Assembly: GCF_030532915.1 (NCBI RefSeq)
Contig: NZ_JAUNKD010000023.1
Span: forward strand, 7,014 to 41,078
DNA from: Capnocytophaga sp.
Lineage (GTDB): Bacteria; Bacteroidota; Bacteroidia; Flavobacteriales; Flavobacteriaceae
Direction: 5' to 3'
Length of the DNA stretch: 34,065 nt
How positions within the stretch are numbered: position 1 is the first letter of the stretch; each line of letters begins with the position of its first letter. Under the pieces are notes generated by a model, which saw only the letters and a list, made by a program, of their open reading frames with translations, was not told where the DNA came from and did no database searches. The position numbers and the translations under genes were made by a program. Positions 16,717 through 24,328 of the stretch are shown piece by piece.

Positions 16717-18009
16717 TTAGAAAACCCCTAAATAGAAAGCATCACCGGCGATGGGCAGTGTAGCTCCTTTAATATATCCGGTTGGCGAGGTGCTTTTCGG
16801 GTCAAAGATATAGATATTTCCGTTGGTGTTCAGTGGTGCAATAGTCATATACACTTTACCGTCTTTGCCCACTTTGGCATTTTGCATCGGAGCAAGCCAA
16901 AGATTTTCAGGTAAATCCATTTTAATGGCAGTTTTAGCATTCAAATCCACGCGGGCAATTCCCCAATATTTATTGTTTGAGCCCCAGCTGTTTCCTTTTT
17001 CGGCATCATAGAAAGCAACGTAGGCAATGCCGTTTCCTGCGTGGAACATTCCGGAAGCTCCTACTTTATTCATACCCAAAGCCGTTGCCAAATCAAAATC
17101 ATACGTATTGTCATAGGCTCCGTTTGTTATTTTCAATATCTTAGATGGGTTTGTGGTTACGTGATAAATACTGCCGGCATATTCCATATAAGCAGGCGTA
17201 CGATATCCGTAGCCCTCACCTGTGGCAATGTCCGAATAAATAATTTTTGGGTTTTCCAACGAAGGATAATCCAACACTAAGGTTGAGGCTTTGTAGGTGT
17301 CCCCATCAATGGGTTTAGCGCCATCATATCCTTGTTTTGCTACGCCAATGTATACTTTCCCGTTAAATACCACCGGTGAATCTACCCGCCAAATGTACAG
17401 ATTATCAAGTGCTGTATCTGTTTCGGCAGGGAGCAGAATTGCTTTTTTTACGAAAGAAAAATCTGACAGATTCATTTTAACGATGGTAAGCGTTACTGTG
17501 GTATGGCTGTAAGTCCCATCGGCTTTTTTAGGATGGTCGGCTAATGTGCTGTACATAAGTACATCGGTTTCGTTTACCTTTTTCCAGCGCATTCCTTTGG
17601 TAGCCATCACCTCATTCATATTTTTTTTGCCTATTTCTCGGTAAAAAGGGTCGTTTAGAGAAACACTTTCGTATTTTTTAATGAATGCGTTTTGGTATTC
17701 TAAATTATAGATATATTTTCCGTCAGCCGAGCTGTAAAGTCGGTGGGTACGTGATTTATCCAATGTGTATCCTGAATTCACTCCGATGGAAATAGTACCT
17801 GATTTTAAGTCGGTAAAGGGTTTTATGACACAAGAGGAAGTAGAACCCTGCCCTCCTGTTCCCACGCCGTATGCCACGTGGAAAACCTCTTCTGTTTGCG
17901 GTAGTGGGGTAGGGGCATCACCCTCACTTTTACTGCAACCCGTTGCCAATAAACCTGCCGTGGCAAGTGCCAAAGCAACCATTTTTGATGTTAAATTCCT
18001 GTTTTTCAT
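16717..18009 (-). CDS. DUF4374-like lipoprotein, predicted beta-propeller
   Basis: 430-aa lipoprotein: signal ending LATGC with Cys25, then SKSEGDAPTP. The body contains repeated short beta-strand-rich units (GKVYIGVAKQG, GIAYVAFYDAE, GKVYMTIAPLNTNGNIYIF), suggesting a beta-propeller, and a segment LKSGTISIGVNSG resembling DUF4374. DUF4374 lipoproteins in Bacteroidota are often encoded beside TonB-dependent receptors and PepSY proteins in iron or siderophore uptake loci. A TonB receptor gene lies upstream on the same strand (19428-21860), though not adjacent. It follows the 18040-18564 lipoprotein gene after 30 bases, so the two are probably one operon, closed by a strong terminator. The family call is from memory and moderate. 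Confidence 0.65.
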   Translation of the reverse strand: MKNRNLTSKMVALALATAGLLATGCSKSEGDAPTPLPQTEEVFHVAYGVGTGGQGSTSSCVIKPFTDLKSGTISIGVNSGYTLDKSRTHRLYSSADGKYIYNLEYQNAFIKKYESVSLNDPFYREIGKKNMNEVMATKGMRWKKVNETDVLMYSTLADHPKKADGTYSHTTVTLTIVKMNLSDFSFVKKAILLPAETDTALDNLYIWRVDSPVVFNGKVYIGVAKQGYDGAKPIDGDTYKASTLVLDYPSLENPKIIYSDIATGEGYGYRTPAYMEYAGSIYHVTTNPSKILKITNGAYDNTYDFDLATALGMNKVGASGMFHAGNGIAYVAFYDAEKGNSWGSNNKYWGIARVDLNAKTAIKMDLPENLWLAPMQNAKVGKDGKVYMTIAPLNTNGNIYIFDPKSTSPTGYIKGATLPIAGDAFYLGVF

Positions 18010-18039
18010 TATGTTAATTATTTAATTTAGTTACGTATT

Positions 18040-18564
18040 TTATTCTTCTATGGTCAGTTGCTGTTTTGAAACCAATGCCGTCATAAATAATGCCTTTGAC
18101 CAATTAAATGAGAAAGATGTCATATCCAAAATATTTGAAAGCATATAAGTTCCTTTTTTATGGAACAAAAGTGCTAAATTGTCCGCCAAAATATAACGGT
18201 CTTTGTTTTTATCATAAACAAAGGAAATTTCTCCTGCAGATTCTAACTTTTTTCCATTTAAAACGATATGAACCATTGAAATATCTTCTTTATAGTAGTG
18301 TGGAAATTTGACTGTTATTTTTTCAGGTATTTTTTTTGCAACTTCCTGAATATGTATTTCTTTATCATTTTCATCTAACAGCATAGGAGAGAAGGAAAAA
18401 GTTATATTTATCATTTCTTCCACTTTATAAACGTCTTTTTGTGGGGTATAAATAACTTCATTACTGGTAGTTAAATAGCCTACCGGGCGTGCTGGCACTA
18501 CCGTTTTTAACTCTTCACACGAAAAGAGTAATAAACCTGTTATGATTAGTGTAATATATCTCAT
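18040..18564 (-). CDS. Hypothetical lipoprotein
   Basis: 174-aa protein with a signal ending LLLFSC (Cys16) followed by acidic residues EE. I do not recognise the family. The mature part alternates beta-like segments (ISMVHIVLNGKKLESAGEIS, DRYILADNLALLF) and contains an aromatic C-terminal part (FSFNWSKALF). It is 30 bases upstream of the DUF4374-like gene, so it probably acts with it at the cell envelope. Base composition is more A/T-rich than the neighbours. Confidence 0.75.
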   Translation of the reverse strand: MRYITLIITGLLLFSCEELKTVVPARPVGYLTTSNEVIYTPQKDVYKVEEMINITFSFSPMLLDENDKEIHIQEVAKKIPEKITVKFPHYYKEDISMVHIVLNGKKLESAGEISFVYDKNKDRYILADNLALLFHKKGTYMLSNILDMTSFSFNWSKALFMTALVSKQQLTIEE

Positions 18565-18668
18565 AATTAATATCCATAAGCGTTAAATAAACCTTCTATT
18601 GTATTTTTTGATATACAGCAAATTGCATATTTACGGATGTTACCCCCTTTTAAAGACCCTATCACCCC

Positions 18669-18788
18669 TTATAAAAGGGTCGTCAGGTCATCGAGTATCA
18701 CCCGTAAGGGCTTGCCGATGTACCCTTATGCCACATCGGCAAACACTTTGGGGTTGTAAACCATCGCCTGAAAGGCGTTCGTAAGCAC
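18669..18788 (-). pseudogene. Remnant of a small coding sequence with an in-frame stop
   Basis: One minus-strand frame reads protein-like for 40 codons: GTG at 18788 gives NAFQAMVYNPKVFADVA, then TAA (18728-18726), then GYIGKPLRVILDDLTTLL and a second TAA (18671-18669). The text on both sides of the first stop looks like one continuous protein. It is G/C-richer than the flanks. It sits just downstream of the 18821-19327 gene. No start ATG is seen. I do not recognise a homologue; the call rests on the coding look of both halves in the same frame. Confidence 0.45.
18712..18742. repeat. 10-bp perfect inverted repeat around a stop codon
   Basis: TTGCCGATGT (18712-18721) and ACATCGGCAA (18733-18742) can pair around an 11-base loop holding the in-frame stop of the gene remnant. 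A smaller hairpin CGCCT/AGGCG lies at 18765-18777. Function unknown; without a T run it is not a standard terminator. Confidence 0.5.
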
Positions 18789-18820
18789 TTTTTAACCCTT
18801 GCCCAACGGGGAATCAACCC

Positions 18821-19327
18821 TTATGGAGCGTCCGTAGGGGCTTCGGGAGTGCCTTGTGGTGTTGTGTTTGCCACAGACCGACTTTGATAATGGGTTTTCA
18901 GGTCGCTATAAACGGCTGACATCCCTGGTGCGTTCTGTTGCGAAAGGTATTTTATATACCGATAGTATGACACTGCCGCATTGAAATTGTCAAAATCAAG
19001 CAAGGTTTTCATATCCGAAAACACCGTTTGCAACACACTGATACGTTTCATCACGGGGTCAATCTGCGTGCGTGCCAAATAGTCCTTGTCAAACTCCGCC
19101 TTGTCAAGCGTGGGTGGCATCACTTGCGGATTGAGTTCCATATACGTCTTGCACTTGTCCACCAAGAGTTTGTTACGGTCGGCAATACGCCCGTACTGTT
19201 GCCGCTCATCGGGTGTCAGGTTTACGCTTTTGCCTTTCATCACCTCTTCAATAGCGGTGAGGGCGTCACTGATTTTCTTTAATTCTTCGGAAGAAAATTC
19301 TACTGAAATTACATTGTCTAATGCCAT
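18821..19327 (-). CDS. Conserved hypothetical protein
   Basis: 168-aa protein, predicted soluble and largely helical, without signal peptide. It opens MALDNVISVEFSSEELKKI and contains TPDERQQYGRIADRNKLLVD and NFNAAVSYYRYIKYLSQQNA. I recall similar proteins as uncharacterised, mainly in Bacteroidota, but cannot name a domain. The tail after residue 150 is Ser/Thr/Pro-rich and low in complexity. The DNA is somewhat richer in G/C than the neighbouring lipoprotein gene. A gene remnant follows downstream. Confidence 0.7.
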   Translation of the reverse strand: MALDNVISVEFSSEELKKISDALTAIEEVMKGKSVNLTPDERQQYGRIADRNKLLVDKCKTYMELNPQVMPPTLDKAEFDKDYLARTQIDPVMKRISVLQTVFSDMKTLLDFDNFNAAVSYYRYIKYLSQQNAPGMSAVYSDLKTHYQSRSVANTTPQGTPEAPTDAP

Positions 19328-19381
19328 ATTTTTATTTTTTTACTATTTCTGTTTTTTGTGTATACGCAACCTTAGTACATA

Positions 19382-19431
19382 TCAATTATTCGTTATTCAT
19401 TGTTATTTGTTCATTGCCAATTGTTCATTAT
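19382..19431. repeat. AT-rich degenerate short repeat at a gene 3' end
   Basis: On the plus strand TTCATT-G/T-rich units recur with a period of about 8-12 bases (GTTATTCATTG, TTTGTTCATTG, ATTGTTCATTA). It overlaps the stop codon of the TonB receptor gene and extends downstream of it, as the similar stretch at 14-54 does for the epimerase gene. Confidence 0.45.
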
Positions 19432-21860
19432 AAAAGCGAAAACGTCAGTTTTCCGTAAAATGCCCGTCCGGGTTTTTGCAGGGCGTAATTGTCAAAAACC
19501 TGCGTGTCGAAAATGTTTTTGGCGTTGAATGCCAGCGTCCATTTTCGGTTGGGGAAGGTGTAAGTAAGTCCCACATCGTGAAGGGGTTGTGCCGGAATGA
19601 TAATTTTGTTTGCCGAACCTAAATTCTCCCAATCACGGAAAAATTCGTGCGTGTAATTGAAATTATAATTCACCGCCAAACGCGAATTTTTCTGCATTAA
19701 ATCATTAAAAATATACTCGGCATTGCAATTCCCGGTTAGGTAAGGGGCGTTTCGCAAACGGCTTCCATAGTAAAAATACTCAATGCCGTGCTCATTGTAT
19801 TGCAAATTGAAACGTGCATCAAAGTAAGAAGCTACTACATTGATAAACAGTTTTTTATTCCAATTGTAACGCAATTTGGCATCTACGCCTTTGCTCAGTA
19901 CTTTACCTAAATTTTCAAACTGATAAAAATCTGCCGAATTTCGGGGCACGCCCCGCTGAATCAAATCGTGAATATCACGAATGAAAAAGTTTGCTTCACC
20001 ACCCAACTCGTGCTTCCCGAAAGTAAAATTCCCAACATTGAGCCCTACGTTAAAATTTCGGCTATTTTCAGGACGAAGCGTTACGTTGGGGTCAATATTT
20101 TCACTGGTGTTCCCCAGAATTTCGGTAATTCCGGGTAGGCGTATGGCTCTTTCCGTAGAGGCAGAGAGGCTTATTTTCGGCGTTAAAGCGTATGAAAGCA
20201 CCGCTCCGTAGCCTTTGTCGTTCATCATTCGGTCGTGTTTGGTGCTGTTCACTTGGTAATTGCCACCGGGCAAACGCCGAACAGAAAATTCAGTAAGTTG
20301 TACCCGTTGCTGATATATTTTATAAAACAAGCTTAATTTCAGTTTATTACTAAAGAAACTTCCGTCGTAATTGAACGTGGTTATTTGTTTGTTGTACCTG
20401 CGTTTATCCATTGATTCGCGGGCTTCTTTGGTTTCGAGCGGGTCGTCAATCTCGCGTGTGAAATAATTCAGAAAATAGCTCGCCCCGATGCTGTGATGCT
20501 TACCGATGTGATAATGAAGGTTGGAACGATTGGCAAGGTTGCGTTCGTCATTGCTGGCAAGGGTTGCCCTGCCTGCTTCACCGCCTCCTTTTGACCACGT
20601 AGCGTTATCAATTCCGTTGTAGGCTTTGGCTATTTGCCCCGTCCAATTATAGATATACGGCACGGTATCAATCACTTGTCTGTTTGTTTTGGAGTAAGTC
20701 GTAAAAGTACTTAGGTCTAAGCCTTTAAGGAGTAAATCATTCTTCTTGTATTGCAAACTCCCCATTGCGCTATTGTACTTGGTGGTGCGGTTTCCGTAAA
20801 CGATTTCCATCGTAGCTCCGGTTTGTATGTCTTTGTTTGATTGCGAAAGCATCAATCCAAACAGCAATTCATCAGCCCATTTTTTGCGGGTAACCCCTGC
20901 ATTTGCTTTAATTCCGGCGGAATAGTAACTGTCGTGAAAGCGTTTGGCGGTAACGTACGAAATGTCTCCCGTGGTGTTGTCGGTAACATACACATTATCG
21001 CCCCACACCTTATAATTATTATCGGTGTAATTATGGAAGGAAGAAAGCGTTGCCATAAATCCGTTTTTGGGATTGCGATAGGCAGCGTTCAAATCCCACT
21101 GATGGGTGTTGAATGAACCATAAGAGTATGAGGTGGTTAGCGAGTTGTTCATTTCTTTTTTCAACACCACGTTGATGCCTCCGCCGAGAGCATCTTCGGA
21201 AAGTTCTGCCGGAAGCACGCCTTTATAAACTTCAATGCGTTCAATCATCGAAGGCGGAATGCTGCTGAGCGAAAACGACCGCCCATAGTTGCGAATCGGA
21301 ATGCCGTCGATAAAAATTCGTACAGAGTTGCCTGTCAGTCCGTTAAGGTTAAACGAAATGTCCGAACCCATTCCTGCCGACTGACGGATTTTCACGCCCG
21401 CCGAACGCCCCAGAAGTTCCGTAGTTTGAATGTTTTGCAGCGTGGCTTTTTGGGTGGAAATCACGTTCATCGCATAGCCTTGTTCTTTGGCTTGCCTGCC
21501 CTTGCTACTGCCCGAAACAACAACTTCGGTGAGTGAAATTCCGTTGTTGTCATCTAATTTGATGGTAATCCGCTGGCGATTTTTAGTGAAGTGAATTTTG
21601 GTTTTTACACTCTCGTTTCCAAAGGTTTTGACTTCAATTTCGTAATGTTTCCCCAATGGAAGATGTTCAATTTTGAAGAAACCTTTTTCGTTCGTGTAAG
21701 CATAACGATTTGTACCTGCGACAATTACGGTTGCCATTTCCGCTATTTCGCCGTTTTTGTATAAAACCGAGCCTTCAAGTGTGCCTTTGCGATGCGATTG
21801 CCCCGAAAGTAATTGCCCTAATCCTAAAAAAATCAGTAATATATACGATTGTATTTTCAT
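19428..21860 (-). CDS. TonB-dependent outer membrane receptor with carboxypeptidase-like N-terminal domain
   Basis: 810-aa outer-membrane receptor. Signal peptide about residues 1-20 (ending LLSGQ), a carboxypeptidase-regulatory-like beta-sandwich (about 25-110; GSVLYKNGEIAEMATVIV, TNEKGFFKIEHLPLG), a plug domain (about 115-235; LTEVVVSG, VRIFIDGIPI, IERIEVYKGVLPAELSEDAL, GGGINVV) and a 22-strand barrel ending in the aromatic-rich terminus KPGRAFYGKLTFSLL. At 810 aa it is shorter than SusC proteins (about 1000) and no SusD is adjacent, so it is more like receptors for siderophores, heme or metals; the nearby DUF4374-like lipoprotein supports this. Substrate is not determined. Confidence 0.93.
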   Translation of the reverse strand: MKIQSYILLIFLGLGQLLSGQSHRKGTLEGSVLYKNGEIAEMATVIVAGTNRYAYTNEKGFFKIEHLPLGKHYEIEVKTFGNESVKTKIHFTKNRQRITIKLDDNNGISLTEVVVSGSSKGRQAKEQGYAMNVISTQKATLQNIQTTELLGRSAGVKIRQSAGMGSDISFNLNGLTGNSVRIFIDGIPIRNYGRSFSLSSIPPSMIERIEVYKGVLPAELSEDALGGGINVVLKKEMNNSLTTSYSYGSFNTHQWDLNAAYRNPKNGFMATLSSFHNYTDNNYKVWGDNVYVTDNTTGDISYVTAKRFHDSYYSAGIKANAGVTRKKWADELLFGLMLSQSNKDIQTGATMEIVYGNRTTKYNSAMGSLQYKKNDLLLKGLDLSTFTTYSKTNRQVIDTVPYIYNWTGQIAKAYNGIDNATWSKGGGEAGRATLASNDERNLANRSNLHYHIGKHHSIGASYFLNYFTREIDDPLETKEARESMDKRRYNKQITTFNYDGSFFSNKLKLSLFYKIYQQRVQLTEFSVRRLPGGNYQVNSTKHDRMMNDKGYGAVLSYALTPKISLSASTERAIRLPGITEILGNTSENIDPNVTLRPENSRNFNVGLNVGNFTFGKHELGGEANFFIRDIHDLIQRGVPRNSADFYQFENLGKVLSKGVDAKLRYNWNKKLFINVVASYFDARFNLQYNEHGIEYFYYGSRLRNAPYLTGNCNAEYIFNDLMQKNSRLAVNYNFNYTHEFFRDWENLGSANKIIIPAQPLHDVGLTYTFPNRKWTLAFNAKNIFDTQVFDNYALQKPGRAFYGKLTFSLL

Positions 21861-21879
21861 CAGTAATTGAATTTGCGGG

Positions 21880-21887
21880 CAAATATA
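21880..21887 (-). promoter_or_regulatory. -7 promoter box for the TonB receptor gene
   Basis: Minus strand reads TATATTTG, matching TAnnTTTG, 20 bases before the start codon. No TTG is found at the -33 distance. No Fur-box-like palindrome was recognised. Confidence 0.4.
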
Positions 21888-21971
21888 ACATTTTATTTTT
21901 ATTTAGAATATATTTAAATAAAGAATTTGATTTTTTCAACTTTTTGAATAGGTAGTTTAACAAATGCATAT

Positions 21972-22007
21972 AAAAAAAGGTTCACTTGTGAAAAGTGAAC
22001 CTTTTTT
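21972..22007 (-). terminator. Terminator of the SUF-linked operon
   Basis: AAAAAAGGTTCACTT and AAGTGAACCTTTTTT form a 15-bp stem with a short loop and a T run, starting about 20 bases past the stop of the DUF3078 gene on the minus strand. Confidence 0.85.
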
Positions 22008-22025
22008 GGATAATTTAAATATTTC

Positions 22026-22895
22026 TTACAATTTATAGCTCAATCCTAAGCCCAATACTTCACGGATTTGGAATCCTTTTGTGGCATTGTCATCGTAAAT
22101 AGCTTGGAACGTGAAGTTTGCTGATAAAAATTTGTTGATTTTCATCGCTACGTTAGCCGTGTAATCAATGTCAATGTTTTGTGGTTTGTCCAAATAGTTG
22201 CTGTACAATGATAAGATGTTTTCCATTGTAACGTTTTCAACAACGTCAAATTTAGCGTATCCGGCTAATGAAAGACCCATTTCATAACGGAACGTTTCAT
22301 TGTCTTTCACTCCGTAGTAATCTTTTTTGTAAACCAAGTTTCCGGGAGTTGTAAAGTCTTTATTTACAAAAACAAATTTTGAGGTCAACGGAGCGATGTT
22401 TACTTTTAAGTTATCGCTTTTCTTCCACAACATACCGGGACCAATTTGGATAAAAGCAGGTGAGAAAAACTGGCTGATAAGCGTTCTGTCATTGGCACCA
22501 TAGTTGTAACCTTTGTCAAATTGTGTTTTGAAATTGAACAAAAGTGAGTAGTACCAAGTTTCAGTTGCCTGTTTACCCAAAAGTGAGTTAAACTCCAAAC
22601 GGTCAGTGGTTTTACGCGTGTAAGCATCGCCTTTTAGCTTGGTTAATCCGTAGTCGATAAACAAGTTGTTGTCCCACGTCCAAGTGTCTTTTTTGTAGTT
22701 GAAAGCATAACTTACGGCTAAGTTAGCGGCTACGTTATTAGTTCCTCCACCTTGCCAATCGTTGTTAAAGGCAGCTTGGCTAAACATTAATGATACGTTT
22801 CCGCCACGTGTCCAATTTGAGTCAGACATTGTTTCTTCCTGAGCAAAAGCTCCTAATGAAGATAAAAATAAAGCTGATAATAAGATTTTTTTCAT
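22026..22895 (-). CDS. DUF3078 family predicted outer-membrane protein
   Basis: 289-aa protein with signal peptide (MKKILLSALFLSSLGAFA, cut before QEETM). The mature protein is rich in alternating aromatic/polar strands (WTRGGNVSLMFSQAAFNNDW, WTWDNNLFIDYGLTKL, FLSANFTFQAIYD) and ends in an aromatic-type terminus GLGLSYKL, all pointing to an outer-membrane beta-barrel. The W-x-x-GG-N-x-S-L-x-x-x-Q opening is what I recognise as DUF3078. Role unknown. Last gene of the sufE-led operon, 25 bases after the DUF2480 gene. Confidence 0.82.
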   Translation of the reverse strand: MKKILLSALFLSSLGAFAQEETMSDSNWTRGGNVSLMFSQAAFNNDWQGGGTNNVAANLAVSYAFNYKKDTWTWDNNLFIDYGLTKLKGDAYTRKTTDRLEFNSLLGKQATETWYYSLLFNFKTQFDKGYNYGANDRTLISQFFSPAFIQIGPGMLWKKSDNLKVNIAPLTSKFVFVNKDFTTPGNLVYKKDYYGVKDNETFRYEMGLSLAGYAKFDVVENVTMENILSLYSNYLDKPQNIDIDYTANVAMKINKFLSANFTFQAIYDDNATKGFQIREVLGLGLSYKL

Positions 22896-22920
22896 CTGTT
22901 AAAAATATTTATTAATTTAG

Positions 22921-23430
22921 TTATTTACTTATTTTAAAAATAGGCACTGCCGAACAGGTTTCGCCATACATAATGCTCTTGGCTATGGGTTGTATTTTTG
23001 CAACAGCCTGAACATAAGCACTATCCGGAACCGGTTTTTTGGAACATCCTTTGATGATAACGGGTTTTCCTGCAAAGCGCGAAACGTCAAGATTTTCGAT
23101 AATTTCTTGAAAAATAGCCGTTTCCAAATTCTTTAAAGTGCCGTGTATTATTTTTTTGGCATAAGGTTGCAACTTTGAAGCCACCAACATAAAAGCCCAC
23201 GCCGGAACGATGGCTTGTGCCGTATTGTCAATCGCTACGTAACAATCTTGATATGCCTCCCAAGGATGTGTTTCCAGTTGCAATCTGAAATCTTTCTCTT
23301 TGAGCATAATCCCTTCAAAAAGAAAGTCTGTCAAATCAAATAAAATTCTTTTTTCAGTAGGGTAAAAATCCTCTAAATCAAATATTTCCAGCGGGCTTTT
23401 CGCTACCCGATTTACAATTTCTTCAGCCAA
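22921..23430 (-). CDS. DUF2480 family protein
   Basis: 169-aa cytoplasmic protein. Recognised as DUF2480 by KGCSKKPVPDSAYVQA and the C-terminal GETCSAVPIFK, each with a conserved Cys, plus AIVPAWAFMLVASKL. The family is found in Bacteroidota and is regularly encoded with SUF genes, as here; a role in iron-sulfur or redox chemistry is suggested by the context and the two conserved Cys, but not established. It starts 11 bases after the SufT-like gene. Confidence 0.82.
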   Translation of the reverse strand: MAEEIVNRVAKSPLEIFDLEDFYPTEKRILFDLTDFLFEGIMLKEKDFRLQLETHPWEAYQDCYVAIDNTAQAIVPAWAFMLVASKLQPYAKKIIHGTLKNLETAIFQEIIENLDVSRFAGKPVIIKGCSKKPVPDSAYVQAVAKIQPIAKSIMYGETCSAVPIFKISK

Positions 23431-23441
23431 AAGAATTTATT

Positions 23442-23765
23442 TTATAAAAAACCTAATTCCAATTTTGCCACTTCACTCATCATATCCTGATGCCAAGGCG
23501 GGTCGAATGTGATTTCAACTTCCACATCGTTAATTTCATCGATGCTTTTCACTTTTTCCTGCACTTCCACCGGCAAAATTTCAGCCACCGGACAGTTAGG
23601 CGTGGTGAGTGTCATCAAAATTTTAACATCAAAATTTTCATTGACAAAAACATCATAAATGAGCCCCAATTCGTAAATATCAACAGGAATTTCGGGGTCA
23701 TAAATTGTTTTTAATGTGTCGACGATTTTCTCGCCTAAGGCTTCTGTATTAATGGTTTCGGACAT
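23442..23765 (-). CDS. DUF59/MIP18 family iron-sulfur assembly protein (SufT-like)
   Basis: 107-aa protein of the MIP18 family. Motifs: IYDPEIPVDIYELGLIYDV near residues 21-39, TLTTPNCPVAEILP with the conserved Cys near residue 58, and FDPPWHQDMMSEVAKLELGFL at the end. Such proteins (SufT, YitW, PaaD-like) help mature Fe-S proteins. It lies 5 bases after sufE and 11 before the DUF2480 gene, which supports a SUF role. Confidence 0.9.
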   Translation of the reverse strand: MSETINTEALGEKIVDTLKTIYDPEIPVDIYELGLIYDVFVNENFDVKILMTLTTPNCPVAEILPVEVQEKVKSIDEINDVEVEITFDPPWHQDMMSEVAKLELGFL

Positions 23766-23770
23766 ATTTT

Positions 23771-24190
23771 TTACGATTTTAATCGGTAAACAAAAGCATA
23801 TTCTTTCATTTGCTGAATCATACTCACCAATCCATTGGCTCGGGTGGGCGAGAGGTGCTCTCTGAGCCCGATTTTGTCAATAAAACCGGTATCGGCCTGC
23901 ACAATGTCATCGGGTTTTTGATTTGAAAAAACACGAATGAGCAACGCAACAATTCCTTTGGTGATGATGGCATCGCTGTCGGCGGTATAAATCACTTTTC
24001 CGTCTTGAAAATCAGCAAATAACCAAACCTTGCTTTGGCAACCTTTAATGGTGTACTGCTCGGTTTTGTATTTTTCGTCAATCAAAGGGAGTGATTTGCC
24101 CAGCTCAATCATATATTCATAACGCTGCATCCAATCCTCAAAAAAGGAAAATTCTTCGATAATTTCGTTCTGAATTTGTTGAATTGACAT
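23771..24190 (-). CDS. sufE: SufE family sulfur acceptor
   Basis: 139-aa protein that accepts persulfide sulfur from the cysteine desulfurase SufS and passes it to the SUF scaffold. The catalytic cysteine lies in IKGCQSKVWL at about residue 51; upstream DWMQRYEYMIELGKSLP and downstream DAIITKGIVALLIRVFSNQ and LREHLSPTRANGLVSMIQQM are family hallmarks. First gene of the four-gene operon, behind a full consensus promoter. sufS and sufBCD are not in the window. Confidence 0.95.
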   Translation of the reverse strand: MSIQQIQNEIIEEFSFFEDWMQRYEYMIELGKSLPLIDEKYKTEQYTIKGCQSKVWLFADFQDGKVIYTADSDAIITKGIVALLIRVFSNQKPDDIVQADTGFIDKIGLREHLSPTRANGLVSMIQQMKEYAFVYRLKS

Positions 24191-24206
24191 ATTTGAATTT
24201 TGCGGG

Positions 24207-24236
24207 CAAAAGTAGCAAATATTTTTTATTATGCAA
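24207..24236 (-). promoter_or_regulatory. Promoter of the sufE operon
   Basis: Minus strand: TTG (24236-24234), 19 bases, TACTTTTG (24214-24207), a full match to the Bacteroidota promoter pattern, about 16 bases before the sufE start codon. Confidence 0.65.
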
Positions 24237-24269
24237 AAATTTAAGAAAAAACGTGCGAAATTGAAAAAT

Positions 24270-24308
24270 AAATTCCAAACTTGATAGTATTTTAAAAGTT
24301 TGGAATTT
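24270..24308 (-). terminator. Terminator after the DUF4476 gene
   Basis: AAATTCCAAACTT (24270-24282) and AAGTTTGGAATTT (24296-24308) form a 13-bp perfect stem with a 13-base loop; on the minus strand a T-rich tail follows. It starts about 20 bases beyond the stop codon. Confidence 0.75.
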
Positions 24309-24328
24309 AACGTGTCTAAACAGGTTTT

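Noticed and set aside
18599-18784. 61-codon plus-strand open frame
   Set aside because: It runs antisense to the better-supported gene remnant at 18669-18788 and has a Cys/Arg/Pro composition typical of a shadow frame.
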